A stretch of 20,693 nt of DNA from DAOUGC01 sp034429695 (GCA_034429695.1 DAOUGC010000020.1:1-20693); one strand, 5' to 3'. Counted from the first letter of the stretch, positions 6,197 through 14,371 are shown. Notes: generated from the sequence alone by a model not told the origin. Program-made: numbers and translations.

Positions 6197-8872
6197 TTAT
6201 TTTTCTGCCTTGCCGCCGTCGTAGACAACGTCGGTCAGGCCAAAGTAATCCAGCCGCAACATCCAGTGCGCACGCGGGTGATCGCCAAGCTCTTCGGGGA
6301 AGATCACCTGGAACACCGGAGCCTGTGAAAGCTGGAAGCGGTCAGTATGCCACCAGGTCTCGTACATCACGCTCTGCTGGATCTGCAAACCGGTCCTGCC
6401 GGTCGGGTTCCACACGATTACACGGGCGCGGTTGCCACTCTCAGGTAAATACAGCGATCCCGCACCGGTCAGCGCCTCAGCCAGCGCCTGGGTCTGCACC
6501 GCTGTCAACACCGGCAGGAACATCCCCAGTGCATGTACATCCTCAAGCAACTCGGGCAGTTTTCTCTCAATGCGCACCTTTGCGAAGGTGGGCATGGGCA
6601 TGCTGCGCAGCAGATCCAGCACATTCTGGCGGCGCAGATCATTTTCGGCGATCAACCCACCGCCGGCAGCCGTGATGATCACCTCAACATCCGACTCCAC
6701 CGAGACATCCAGCGGACCAACGTACAATTCGCGGTTGGCTTCATCATAGATCCATTCCAGTTCCTGCTCCGCGCCGTCCACCTTCACGCTCACCTGGGCT
6801 GGCTCGCGCACACCGCGCACCACCAGGTTATACTCGCGGTCCTGCGGCCCCACCAAATGGTCACCCGTGGCAGCGTGCACGCGCACCGTCATGTGGCCTG
6901 CCGTCCAGCGGTTCTCAAAACGGATCAGGCGGTAATGGCCGTTGCGGTAAGCGGTGGTGTCACCGTCGTCCTCAAATAATTCAAATTCGCCGTCGGCGCC
7001 AGGGAAGACCACAATGTCCATCTCAACCGGCAACGGCGTACCGAATTTCTCAAAGTAATCCACACCTTCACCGCGCGCCAGCGGCACGATGGCTCCGGCT
7101 TTGGCAAACACCGGCATGTCTTCAAGGCGCGGGAAGAGTGAAACCCAGGAGCCGCCTGTGTAAGGTTGACCGGTGAAGAAGTCGAACCATTGCCCCTGCG
7201 GCAACCATGCACCCCATTTGCTGCGTCCCAGCTCGGGGTCTTCCGGCGCTGTCACCGGCGCAACCAGCAGGCTGCCGCCCAGCATGTACTGGTGCTGGGC
7301 ATGGTAAGCCTCCTCCTGCTCAGGGTGATCGTAATACATCGGCAGAATGGGCGGCACCCCCTGGCTTTCATTGCGCCATGAAAGGGTGTAGATGAACGGC
7401 ACCAGTGCGTGGCGCAGGCGCATGAACTGGGATGTGATCGACAACACCCGGTCATCATAGCCCCACGGGCGGCGTTCCAGGTAGGGGTCCTTGGTGCAGT
7501 GCAGGCGCAAAATGGGGCTGAACGCTCCAAATTGCACCCAGCGCGTATAACGTCCGCCGTCTTCGTGCCCAAAGTAATGCCCGCCGATGTCGTGGCTCCA
7601 CCAACCGTAACCCACGTTGGCGGCGCTGGCTGTGAAGTACGGCTGATAGGCCAGTGCACCCCAGGTCACTTCGGTGTCGCCAGAGAACCCAATCGGGTAG
7701 CGGTGATTGCCCAACCCACCCCAGCGCGAGAACACAAATGGGCGCTTGCCGTTGCGGCCCAGGTCGTAGAAATGCAGGTGATTGAGCCACCACAACGGGT
7801 CCAACCCTTTCACCTTGCTCTCCTTGCCCTGCTGCCAGTCCATCCACCAGAAATCCACCCCCTGTGCTTCCAGCGGGTGATGCAGCACTTCAAAATAAGC
7901 CTTTGCAAAGGTGGGGTCGGCAATGTCAAACATCACCGGTTTGCCATCCGCCGGGTCCTGACCAATCGCCCGCGCCATATCCTGATACTGCTCCTCGTGG
8001 TTCCACACCCCCAGCGCCGGGTGCAGGTTGAGCGAGGTGCGCAACCCCTGTTCGTGCAGCCAGTGAATGAAACCCGGCGGGTCAGGGAACAGGTCGCGGT
8101 TCCAGGTATAGCCGGTCCACCCGTTGGAATCATTTCCCGTGCGGGTGAGGTGCCAGTCCATGTCAATGATGCAAACCGAAAGCGGGATCTGCTGTTCCTT
8201 GAACTCGTCCATCAAGCCGCCCAGTTCATCAGCACTGTATTCCCAGTAACGGCTCCACCAGTTGCCCAGCGCCCAGCGCGGCAACAGCGGCGCCCGCCCG
8301 GTGACATCCTGATAATCCAGCAGGCACAGCAGGTATTCGTGGCCGTATCCAAAGAAGTACCAGTCCAGTTGGCCTTCGGGCACATCCCGGTTTTCCAGCC
8401 AGCCCTGATCGTTGAAAACCAGCGTTGTGCTGTCATCCACCAGCGCCCACCCGTCGCGTGAGTTGAGTCCCTCCTCCAGCACAATCACACCGCGCGTCTC
8501 GTCCAGCGTGCGGGTTGTGCCAAGCAGGTTGCGCGGGTTGGGGTCGCCGGCATGCCATGTGACGGCATTGGCTTTCACCTGCACCTGCAGGCTTTCCTCA
8601 TCAAATGGGCTGCCTTCCAGATAAGTCAGCAGCAACGCGCTGGTCTCAATGGTCAGCCTGCCTGCCTGGCGGTCGGTTTGGAACGCCGGAACCGGCTGAT
8701 GGCGATACCAGAACGGCTGACTGGCGCGATCCTCAAACTGCCCTGCCGGGGCGTATTCCATGCGAATGAGGTTGGGTTTGAGCACAGTGAAACGGGCATT
8801 GCCCGAGATCACCACCGCCGCAGGGTCGGCGATGGGCGCAAAAGGAGCGTGAAAGTGCATCTGGGTGAGCAT
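6197..8872 (-). CDS. Glycoside hydrolase family 31 (alpha-glucosidase/alpha-xylosidase type)
   Basis: This 891-residue intracellular enzyme has no signal peptide and would hydrolyse or transfer alpha-linked sugars. It has an N-terminal beta-sandwich (about 1-190), a (beta/alpha)8 barrel (about 190-520), and GH31 C-terminal beta domains including a DUF5110-like part (about 610-735). An extra region of roughly 150 residues (740-891) is not recognised. Barrel motifs include IDMDWH at 236-241 and FWWMDWQQG at 341-349, where Asp345 is the expected nucleophile. Asp399 in GFSGDT is the expected acid/base. Most studied GH31 enzymes have an N-E pair after the nucleophile; here it is W-Q-Q, which marks a distinct subfamily, so substrate prediction is unsafe. 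The ATG at 8872 has AAAGGATAA upstream. Neighbours are an LRR gene 73 bp upstream and a flavoprotein 3 bp downstream. Confidence 0.92.
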   Translation of the reverse strand: MLTQMHFHAPFAPIADPAAVVISGNARFTVLKPNLIRMEYAPAGQFEDRASQPFWYRHQPVPAFQTDRQAGRLTIETSALLLTYLEGSPFDEESLQVQVKANAVTWHAGDPNPRNLLGTTRTLDETRGVIVLEEGLNSRDGWALVDDSTTLVFNDQGWLENRDVPEGQLDWYFFGYGHEYLLCLLDYQDVTGRAPLLPRWALGNWWSRYWEYSADELGGLMDEFKEQQIPLSVCIIDMDWHLTRTGNDSNGWTGYTWNRDLFPDPPGFIHWLHEQGLRTSLNLHPALGVWNHEEQYQDMARAIGQDPADGKPVMFDIADPTFAKAYFEVLHHPLEAQGVDFWWMDWQQGKESKVKGLDPLWWLNHLHFYDLGRNGKRPFVFSRWGGLGNHRYPIGFSGDTEVTWGALAYQPYFTASAANVGYGWWSHDIGGHYFGHEDGGRYTRWVQFGAFSPILRLHCTKDPYLERRPWGYDDRVLSITSQFMRLRHALVPFIYTLSWRNESQGVPPILPMYYDHPEQEEAYHAQHQYMLGGSLLVAPVTAPEDPELGRSKWGAWLPQGQWFDFFTGQPYTGGSWVSLFPRLEDMPVFAKAGAIVPLARGEGVDYFEKFGTPLPVEMDIVVFPGADGEFELFEDDGDTTAYRNGHYRLIRFENRWTAGHMTVRVHAATGDHLVGPQDREYNLVVRGVREPAQVSVKVDGAEQELEWIYDEANRELYVGPLDVSVESDVEVIITAAGGGLIAENDLRRQNVLDLLRSMPMPTFAKVRIERKLPELLEDVHALGMFLPVLTAVQTQALAEALTGAGSLYLPESGNRARVIVWNPTGRTGLQIQQSVMYETWWHTDRFQLSQAPVFQVIFPEELGDHPRAHWMLRLDYFGLTDVVYDGGKAEK

Positions 8873-8935
8873 GGGTTATCCTTTAACAGGTTCAATGGGT
8901 GTCCACAAATTGCCGGTCGTTCAAACGTCTCCCCA

Positions 8936-8948
8936 TGAAACGGTTTCA
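8936..8948. promoter_or_regulatory. Perfect palindrome TGAAACGGTTTCA before GH31
   Basis: TGAAAC and GTTTCA flank one base, a 13-bp perfect palindrome spanning the LRR stop codon and lying 64 bp before the GH31 start. LacI-family regulators of sugar genes often use A/T-C-G palindromes of this look. A direct operator role for the downstream glycosidase is inference, and no LacI-type gene is in the window. Confidence 0.3.
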
Positions 8949-9521
8949 GCCCGTGGCGTACTTGCTGATGCCGGTGAAGATCGTCAGTCCGCGGCGTTCC
9001 AACCGTTTCATGCCAGACATGGTCATTTTAAAGCAGGCTTGTAAATTCAGATAGCGCAAACGGGTTAACGAACGCAACGGTTTTACAGCTTCGTCCGTCA
9101 GGCGGTTACAGTAGCTCAGGTCAAGCACCTGCAGATTGGGCAACACCGCCAGATGCGCCAACCCCTTGGAGGTGATGTCCACCGATGACAGGTTCAGCCA
9201 CTCCAACCGCGTCAGGGGCGCCAGGCGCGCCAGGCCGCCATCGGTGATCTTGCGGTTCTCGCCCAGGTTGAGGTACCGCAGTGGAGCCAGGCCCTCCAGT
9301 TCAGCCACCAGCGCGCCCAAACCGCGGTCGTCGCCGGATTTATAACGCACCCCCACCTCATTTCCAGCCGGTATGCGAAAAATGCCCGGACCCTCGTCCA
9401 GAACCTGCCAGTCATCGGGGCCGCCGTCCTCGCGCTCCATCCCTGCCGGACGGATCAGAACCGTGATTGGCAGGGTGCTTTCAAAACGAGCTTCATTTTC
9501 AAAATCAGCCTTGTTGCTCAT
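8946..9521 (-). CDS. Cytosolic leucine-rich-repeat protein
   Basis: This 191-residue protein has no signal peptide or membrane segment. Its first 65 residues are unrecognised (charged, with GGPDDW and IPAGNEVGVRYKSGDD). Four leucine-rich repeats of about 24 residues follow at roughly 79-100, 101-124, 125-148 and 150-171, with cores LRYLNL, LEWLNL, LQVLDL and LRYLNL and each followed by an I/L-T-(D/S)-x-(G/A) helix start. This is the ribonuclease-inhibitor/cysteine-containing LRR style rather than the short bacterial effector type. The fold serves protein binding, and the partner is unknown. The gene lies 6 bp after the threonine synthase-like gene and 73 bp before GH31 on the same strand, so it is probably in their operon. 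The ribosome site is weak (TGATGAGG). Confidence 0.85.
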   Translation of the reverse strand: MSNKADFENEARFESTLPITVLIRPAGMEREDGGPDDWQVLDEGPGIFRIPAGNEVGVRYKSGDDRGLGALVAELEGLAPLRYLNLGENRKITDGGLARLAPLTRLEWLNLSSVDITSKGLAHLAVLPNLQVLDLSYCNRLTDEAVKPLRSLTRLRYLNLQACFKMTMSGMKRLERRGLTIFTGISKYATG

Positions 9522-9527
9522 GCCTCA

Positions 9528-10649
9528 TCAACCTTCTTCCAGTAAATGCAGCATCTTCTCGGTGGATTTCAACCCGTGCCCGGTGAACACCGAGACCATG
9601 CGCGCGCCGGGGTATCGGGCGGTTGCCAGCCGCAACCCGGCGATGGTGGCAGCGGCGGTCGGCTCCATGTAAAAACCCATGCTTGCGGTTTCGCGCAGTG
9701 CAGCAATGATCTGCTCCTCGCTCACCGTCAGAAATTCACCGCTGCTCTGGCGCACGGCCGCCAGTATCTGCGCTCCGCGCACCGGCTCGGCAATGGCAAT
9801 GCCCTCTGCCAGCGTGTCGCCTTTTTGAATGGCAGCCGGGGCATCCCCACCCTGCCGGAAAGCCGTCTCCAGCGGAGCACAGCGCGCGCTTTGCACAGCA
9901 ATGATGCGCGGAACGTGTGTTATGACCCCGGCGGCGTGCAGCTCGGCAAAACCCAGCGCAGCGCCCAGCAGCAGCGTGCCGTTTCCGGCGGGAAGCACAA
10001 CGTAATCCGGCGACTGCCACCCCAGTTGCTCCACCACCTCGTACGCCCAGGTCTTGGTTCCGTGAAAGAAAAACGGGTTCCACGAATGACTGGCGTAATA
10101 GGTGTGTTGTGCCGCGCTCATCACAGCGCGGGCGGTATCCTCGCGGCTGCCGGGGATCAGGTGCATGTTGGCGCCCGCCATGCGCATTTGCGCCAGCTTG
10201 CCGGGGGATGTGTCAGCGGGCACATAAATGTCACAGGCAATGTCTGCCCTGGCACAGTAGGCAGCGATGGCGCAGCCCGCGTTGCCGCTTGAGTCTTCCA
10301 CCACCTGCTGCACGCCAAGCTGGCGCGCCTTGCTGATCAACACCGCAGCGCCGCGGTCCTTGTATGACCCGCTGGCGAATAGATGATCCTGTTTGACCCA
10401 CGCTGCAGCGCCGTCCAAAACAAAGCGCGTCAGCGGGGTAAAACCCTCATCAAAGCTCACCCGCTGTACGTCCCCGGGCAGCGGCAGGGCGGCGGCGTAA
10501 CGCCACAAGTTCAACGGTCCCCGGGAAAACTCCCCCGGGTCAATGACGGGGGTAAAAACGATGTCCAGCAGCCCGCCGCACTCGCAGCGCCACACCGGCT
10601 CATCCAAACCGTAGGTTTTCTGGCAGGTTGTACACAGCAAATGTCCCAT
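9528..10649 (-). CDS. Threonine synthase-like PLP-dependent enzyme
   Basis: This is a fold-type II PLP enzyme of the threonine synthase group, which converts O-phospho-L-homoserine to threonine. From the ATG at 10649 it is 373 residues. It opens with a zinc-ribbon-like Cys set (C6, C9, C22, C24), as in many bacterial and archaeal threonine synthases. The PLP lysine is K97 in SGSYKDRG, followed by the EDSSGNAG loop holding the cofactor, the glycine-rich PAGNGT phosphate loop, and a C-terminal E-P-T-A-A-A segment. The ATG was chosen over an in-frame TTG at 10676 because AGAGGGTGG precedes it with suitable spacing. Homoserine genes thrA/thrB are not nearby, so a related phospho-amino-acid beta/gamma-replacement role is possible. 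It is the first gene of the run to LRR, GH31 and flavoprotein. A candidate extended -10, TGTTATGCT, lies at about 10688-10696. Confidence 0.85.
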   Translation of the reverse strand: MGHLLCTTCQKTYGLDEPVWRCECGGLLDIVFTPVIDPGEFSRGPLNLWRYAAALPLPGDVQRVSFDEGFTPLTRFVLDGAAAWVKQDHLFASGSYKDRGAAVLISKARQLGVQQVVEDSSGNAGCAIAAYCARADIACDIYVPADTSPGKLAQMRMAGANMHLIPGSREDTARAVMSAAQHTYYASHSWNPFFFHGTKTWAYEVVEQLGWQSPDYVVLPAGNGTLLLGAALGFAELHAAGVITHVPRIIAVQSARCAPLETAFRQGGDAPAAIQKGDTLAEGIAIAEPVRGAQILAAVRQSSGEFLTVSEEQIIAALRETASMGFYMEPTAAATIAGLRLATARYPGARMVSVFTGHGLKSTEKMLHLLEEG

Positions 10650-10720
10650 CACGCCACCCTCTGACGAGTTTTTCAAACAACACTAAAAGCATAACACGAA
10701 ATACACATGCACATGCATCC

Positions 10721-10739
10721 CACGAATGTTTCATTCGTG
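10721..10739. terminator. Perfect 8-bp hairpin behind pstB
   Basis: CACGAATG-TTT-CATTCGTG forms an 8-bp stem with a 3-nt loop, 31 bp past the pstB stop and before the threonine synthase-like gene. It may end or stabilise the pst transcript; no T-tract follows. It reuses the ATTCGTG word found in the repeats at 17262 and 18987. The tandem ACATGCACATGC lies next to it at 10704-10715. Confidence 0.4.
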
Positions 10740-10769
10740 AAAGAGATCATCCTTCCGGCATGGATCGGC

Positions 10770-11525
10770 TTATCCGAAGCGGCCTTCGATGTATTCCTGG
10801 GTCTTGGGATTGGTGGGCGTGAGGAACATGGCTTTGCCCGCGCTGACTTCAACCACCTCGCCCTGCAGGAAGAAAGCCGCGAAATCGGCAACCCGGGCAG
10901 CCTGCTGGGTGTTGTGCGGGGCGATCACCACCGTCAACGTTTCACTCAGTTCGTGCAGCAGGGTCTCGATCTTGGAGGTGGATACGGGGTCGAGCGCCGA
11001 GGTCGGCTCATCCAGCAGGATCACCTCGGGTTCAAGCGCCAGCACCCTGGCGATGCACAGGCGCTGCTGCTGCCCGCCCGAAAGCGCCGTGGCGGGGGCG
11101 TCCAGCCGGTCGTAAACTTCATCCCACAAAACGGCCTGTTGTAATGAACGCTCAACCGCCTCATCATGGCGTGATTTGCGCCGTTCTCCGGCCACTTCCA
11201 GCCCATAAGTGATGTTCTGGCGGATCGAAAGCGGCAGCACCACTGGACGGGAGAACACCATGCCGATCTTGCGACGCAGTTCATTGACCTCAAGGCTTTT
11301 ATCAAGGATGTTCAAGCCGTTGAACAACACCCGGCCGCTCACCTGATCCACATCCGCCAGGTCGTTCAGGCGGTTCAGGCAGCGCAACAGGGTGCTCTTA
11401 CCGCCACCCGCGGGACCAAACAGCGCGGTCACCGCATTGGCAGGGATCTTGAGCGAGACGTCACGCAGGCTCTCCGCCCCGTCTGAATATCGCACGGTCA
11501 GGTTTTCGATGATCAGCTTGTCCAT
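10770..11525 (-). CDS. pstB: Phosphate ABC transporter ATP-binding protein PstB
   Basis: This 251-residue cytoplasmic ATPase drives the Pst importer. Walker A is GPAGGGKST (37-45, Lys43), the signature motif is LSGGQQQR (148-155), Walker B is VILLDEP (168-174, Glu173) and the H-loop His is H204 in APHNTQQAARV, the PstB-type tail. The Q-loop is unusual: the usual GMVFQ glutamine is Ser92 (GMVFSRPVVLP). Walker A also departs from the common GPSGCGKST. Everything else, with position after pstSCA, supports PstB. The start lies 1 bp after the pstA stop. No phoU follows, although it is often the last gene of pst operons. Confidence 0.93.
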   Translation of the reverse strand: MDKLIIENLTVRYSDGAESLRDVSLKIPANAVTALFGPAGGGKSTLLRCLNRLNDLADVDQVSGRVLFNGLNILDKSLEVNELRRKIGMVFSRPVVLPLSIRQNITYGLEVAGERRKSRHDEAVERSLQQAVLWDEVYDRLDAPATALSGGQQQRLCIARVLALEPEVILLDEPTSALDPVSTSKIETLLHELSETLTVVIAPHNTQQAARVADFAAFFLQGEVVEVSAGKAMFLTPTNPKTQEYIEGRFG

Positions 11526-11526
11526 G

Positions 11527-12402
11527 CTACCACTGCCTGCGCTTGCGCGCCCTCGAACGGATCACGGTGGCGATCAGGTTCATGCCCAGCACAAAGAACA
11601 ACAACACCAGCACGGTTCCGTACTGAATTTGCAGGGGCATGCCGGGAACCTGGGTGGATATGACAAACAAATGATAGGGCAGCGCCATGGTGGCGTCCAG
11701 TGGCGAGTGCGGCAATTGCGGCAGGAAGAACGCCGCACCGGTGAACAGGATCGGCGCGGTCTCACCGGCGGCGCGCTCCAGGCCAAGAATCACCCCTGTG
11801 AGGATGCCGGGCAGGCTCTGCGGCAGCACGATGCGCCAGATGGTCTGCCAGCGGGTTGCCCCCAGCGAAACGCCGACCACACGGAAATTGTTGGGCACAG
11901 AGCGCAGCGCTTCCTCGGTGGTGCTGATGATCACCGGCAGGGTCATGATGGACAGGGTGAGGGAGGCTGCCAGAATACTGGTGCCAAACTGGAGAAAGAT
12001 CACAAACAACCCCAGACCAAACAACCCGTACACCACCGACGGAATTCCCGCCAGGTTGATCATGGCGATGCGGATGGCGCGCGTCCAGCGGTTGTCTGGT
12101 GCGTACTCTGCCAGATAAATGGCGGCGGCAATGCCGGGTGGAACCGAGAACAACGCCGTGCCCAGTGTGAGGTATAGTGTTCCCAGAATGGCAGGCCAGA
12201 TGCCCCCGGCGCGCATGCCGTCCCGCGGGAAACCGGTGATGAATTCCCAGCTAATCGCCGGAAGCCCCTGGATCAGGATGTACACGATCAGGGCGATGAT
12301 TGGCAGCACAGTCAGCACGCTCACGGTGATCAACAACCCATAGCCCAGTTTTTGCCTGAGCTGCGGGGTGAAGACCGGATGGTGGCGGTAGGATTCGTCC
12401 AT
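11527..12402 (-). CDS. pstA: Phosphate ABC transporter permease PstA
   Basis: This 291-residue inner-membrane permease has about six membrane spans (first near 20-45, last near 265-285) and forms the channel with PstC. The GVSLGATRWQTIWRIVLPQSLPG stretch in the second half (about 184-206) is the EAA-type loop that docks on PstB, and the AAGETAPILFTGAAFF segment is typical of PstA. It starts 3 bp after pstC and ends 1 bp before pstB, so translation of the block is coupled. Length is normal for the family. Confidence 0.95.
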   Translation of the reverse strand: MDESYRHHPVFTPQLRQKLGYGLLITVSVLTVLPIIALIVYILIQGLPAISWEFITGFPRDGMRAGGIWPAILGTLYLTLGTALFSVPPGIAAAIYLAEYAPDNRWTRAIRIAMINLAGIPSVVYGLFGLGLFVIFLQFGTSILAASLTLSIMTLPVIISTTEEALRSVPNNFRVVGVSLGATRWQTIWRIVLPQSLPGILTGVILGLERAAGETAPILFTGAAFFLPQLPHSPLDATMALPYHLFVISTQVPGMPLQIQYGTVLVLLFFVLGMNLIATVIRSRARKRRQW

Positions 12403-12405
12403 GGG

Positions 12406-13320
12406 TTATGAGAGCAGGCGCTCGGTGCGCTTCATGCGCCGGTTGCTGATGGTGAAAGCGACGATATTGATGATCAGCGAGACAACAAACAGCACAATGC
12501 CGATGAAGAACAACACGCGGTAATGCTCACTGCCGTTTGCCACCTCACCCATTTCAGAGGCGATCGTGGCGGTCATGGTGCGGATGGGGGCAAAAATGGC
12601 GTTCAAACCGGAGGGCAGCACCGGCGCATTGCCGGTTACCATCATCACCGCCATGGTCTCGCCGATCACACGACCCAGCCCCAGCATGACGGCAGTGATC
12701 ACACCGGAACGCGCGGCGGGCAGCGTTACACCCCACATCACCTGCCACGGCGTGGAGCCGAGCGATAACGCCGCCTCACGGTAGGACCACGGCACGGTGT
12801 TTAGCGCATCCTCTGAGACCGATACGATGGTGGGAATTGCCGCCCAGCCAAGCAACAGCGCGCCGGTAAAGGCGGTCAGTCCGGTGGGCAGGTTCAGGGT
12901 CTGGCGCAGGAAGGGCGATAGCACCAGAATGCCCATAAAGCCGAGCACCACCGATGGCAGCCCCGCCAGCACTTCCACCAGCGGCTTGAGGATTTCTTTT
13001 GCCCAGGGCGGGGCAACTTCGGAGATAAATATGGCGGTCAGCAGCCCAAAGGGTACGGCAATCAACAACGCCACCACTGTCACCGTTAATGAACCGGCCA
13101 GTAATGGCAGAATACTGAAATACCCCTCAATGGGATACCAGAATTCGCCAAACATGCTGTCCAGCGGCACGCTTTGCAACGCCGGCAAGCCTTCGCGCAG
13201 CAGGAACAGGCAGATCAGGCTGACAAACAGGATGGAAACATAACCCGAAGCCCGGATCACCCAGGTGATCACGCGCTCTGACCATTTCACACCGGCCTGG
13301 TAAAAGGAGGGGGTCTTCAT
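12406..13320 (-). CDS. pstC: Phosphate ABC transporter permease PstC
   Basis: This 304-residue permease has about six membrane spans. Its PstC marks are the large loop after span 1, the VLAGLPSVVLGFMGILVLSPF segment and the EAA-like docking loop AALSLGSTPWQVMWGVTLPAARSG, followed by GRVIGETMAVMMVTGN, which is characteristic of PstC/PstA. Its start overlaps the pstS stop as ATGA, and AGGAGGGCAG directly before the ATG is a strong ribosome site. Confidence 0.95.
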   Translation of the reverse strand: MKTPSFYQAGVKWSERVITWVIRASGYVSILFVSLICLFLLREGLPALQSVPLDSMFGEFWYPIEGYFSILPLLAGSLTVTVVALLIAVPFGLLTAIFISEVAPPWAKEILKPLVEVLAGLPSVVLGFMGILVLSPFLRQTLNLPTGLTAFTGALLLGWAAIPTIVSVSEDALNTVPWSYREAALSLGSTPWQVMWGVTLPAARSGVITAVMLGLGRVIGETMAVMMVTGNAPVLPSGLNAIFAPIRTMTATIASEMGEVANGSEHYRVLFFIGIVLFVVSLIINIVAFTISNRRMKRTERLLS

Positions 13321-14204
13321 CTGCCCTCCTGATACGGCACAAAGCCCAGTTCACCCACAATGGCCTGTGCTTCATCGGAATAGATCCATTCCAGATATTG
13401 CCGCACAGCGCCTTCTGGTTCCTGGCTGGTATACATGTACAGATCGCGTGAGATGGGATAGGTCCCGTCATTAACCGTTTGGATGGAAGGCAGCACGTAA
13501 CTTTGCGAACCAGCCGCCGAGACCGCCAGCACCTTCACGTCCTCGGTCACATACCCAAGCCCGTCATAACCCATGGCATTTGGGTTGTCGCGTACTTCTG
13601 AAATGATACCCTCGGATGAGGGCAGCAACAATGTGTTGGGGGAGAAAATACTCTTGTCTTCGCCCGAACCCAACCGGACCACCTCTTCGAGAAAATAAAC
13701 GTGGGTTCCTGAGTTGGTCTCACGCGAAAGCCGCACAATGGGCCAATCTTCGCCGCCCAGCTCGCTCCAGTTGTTAATCTCGCCTTTGTAAATTGCCGAG
13801 ATTTGTTCCAGGGTAAGCCGGTCAATGGGATTCGACGGGTTCACGATCACCGCAATGGCGTCGCGCGCTATGATGAACTCCACAGGGTCGTATCCTTTGG
13901 CCCGTGCCAGCGCCAGCTCCTCATCCTTGATTGAACGGGATGCGTTGGCAATATCCACCGTTCCATTGGCCAGGGCAGCAATTCCGGTGCCCGACCCGCC
14001 CCCTGTTACCGAAATTCGCACTTCCGGGTGACTGGCCTGGTATTCTTCCGCCCATGCAAGCGCCAGATTCACAATGGTATCTGAGCCTTTGTTCTCAATA
14101 TATGCGGAAGGTGTAAATGGATCGGTCTGGCTGGTTGTATTGCCCGAACAACCGCTGAGGAGGATCACTACCAGCAGTAACAATCCCGCTAATCGATTCC
14201 TCAT
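13317..14204 (-). CDS. pstS: Phosphate-binding lipoprotein PstS
   Basis: PstS captures phosphate outside the membrane and delivers it to PstCA. From the ATG at 14204 it is 295 residues, with a lipoprotein signal (hydrophobic core, lipobox L-S-G-C, Cys19). The phosphate-binding loops are recognisable: KGSDTI near the start of the mature part, TGGGSGTGIAAL, ANASRSIKDEEL, and RETNSGTHVYFLEEV in the second lobe. The TTG at 14213 in the same frame is rejected as start because it overlaps a perfect TATAAT -10 box. No Shine-Dalgarno is visible before the ATG, suggesting leaderless or near-leaderless translation. First gene of pstSCAB, divergent from an SLC13-type permease. Confidence 0.94.
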   Translation of the reverse strand: MRNRLAGLLLLVVILLSGCSGNTTSQTDPFTPSAYIENKGSDTIVNLALAWAEEYQASHPEVRISVTGGGSGTGIAALANGTVDIANASRSIKDEELALARAKGYDPVEFIIARDAIAVIVNPSNPIDRLTLEQISAIYKGEINNWSELGGEDWPIVRLSRETNSGTHVYFLEEVVRLGSGEDKSIFSPNTLLLPSSEGIISEVRDNPNAMGYDGLGYVTEDVKVLAVSAAGSQSYVLPSIQTVNDGTYPISRDLYMYTSQEPEGAVRQYLEWIYSDEAQAIVGELGFVPYQEGR

Positions 14205-14212
14205 CTTTCGCA

Positions 14213-14218
14213 ATTATA
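14213..14218 (-). promoter_or_regulatory. Candidate pstS -10 box, leaderless arrangement
   Basis: The minus strand reads TATAAT here, eight bases before the pstS ATG, so a start site about seven bases downstream would fall at or beside the start codon. The matching -35 window (CTGATC at 17 bp spacing) is poor, as expected for an activator-dependent pst promoter. No classic Pho box was recognised. Confidence 0.4.
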
Positions 14219-14295
14219 ACGTATTTTGTGAGCCTGATCAGCGTCGGGGGGCGGAACATGCTTTCATTCTGCTTGCCACGCCACAAGGTTGCATG

Positions 14296-14324
14296 TTGCC
14301 GGACGGCTTGCGAACGACTATAAT
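14296..14324 (+). promoter_or_regulatory. Promoter for the SLC13-type permease
   Basis: TTGCCG (14296-14301) and TATAAT (14319-14324) are separated by 17 bp, a good sigma-70-type promoter, giving a leader of about 40 bases before the ATG at 14372. It is back-to-back with the pstS promoter in the 167-bp divergent gap. Confidence 0.55.
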
Positions 14325-14371
14325 CTACAAATATTATCAACAATTTCATCAGGTGGGATGACTTCGGGATT

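Noticed and set aside
7409..8461. 350-codon open frame on the plus strand
   Set aside because: It is the antisense of the GH31 gene; composition is typical of a GC-rich shadow and no family motif is seen.
11392..12177. 261-codon plus-strand frame opposite pstB/pstA
   Set aside because: Antisense, very Gln/Gly/His-rich translation and no start signal; the minus-strand pst genes explain the region.
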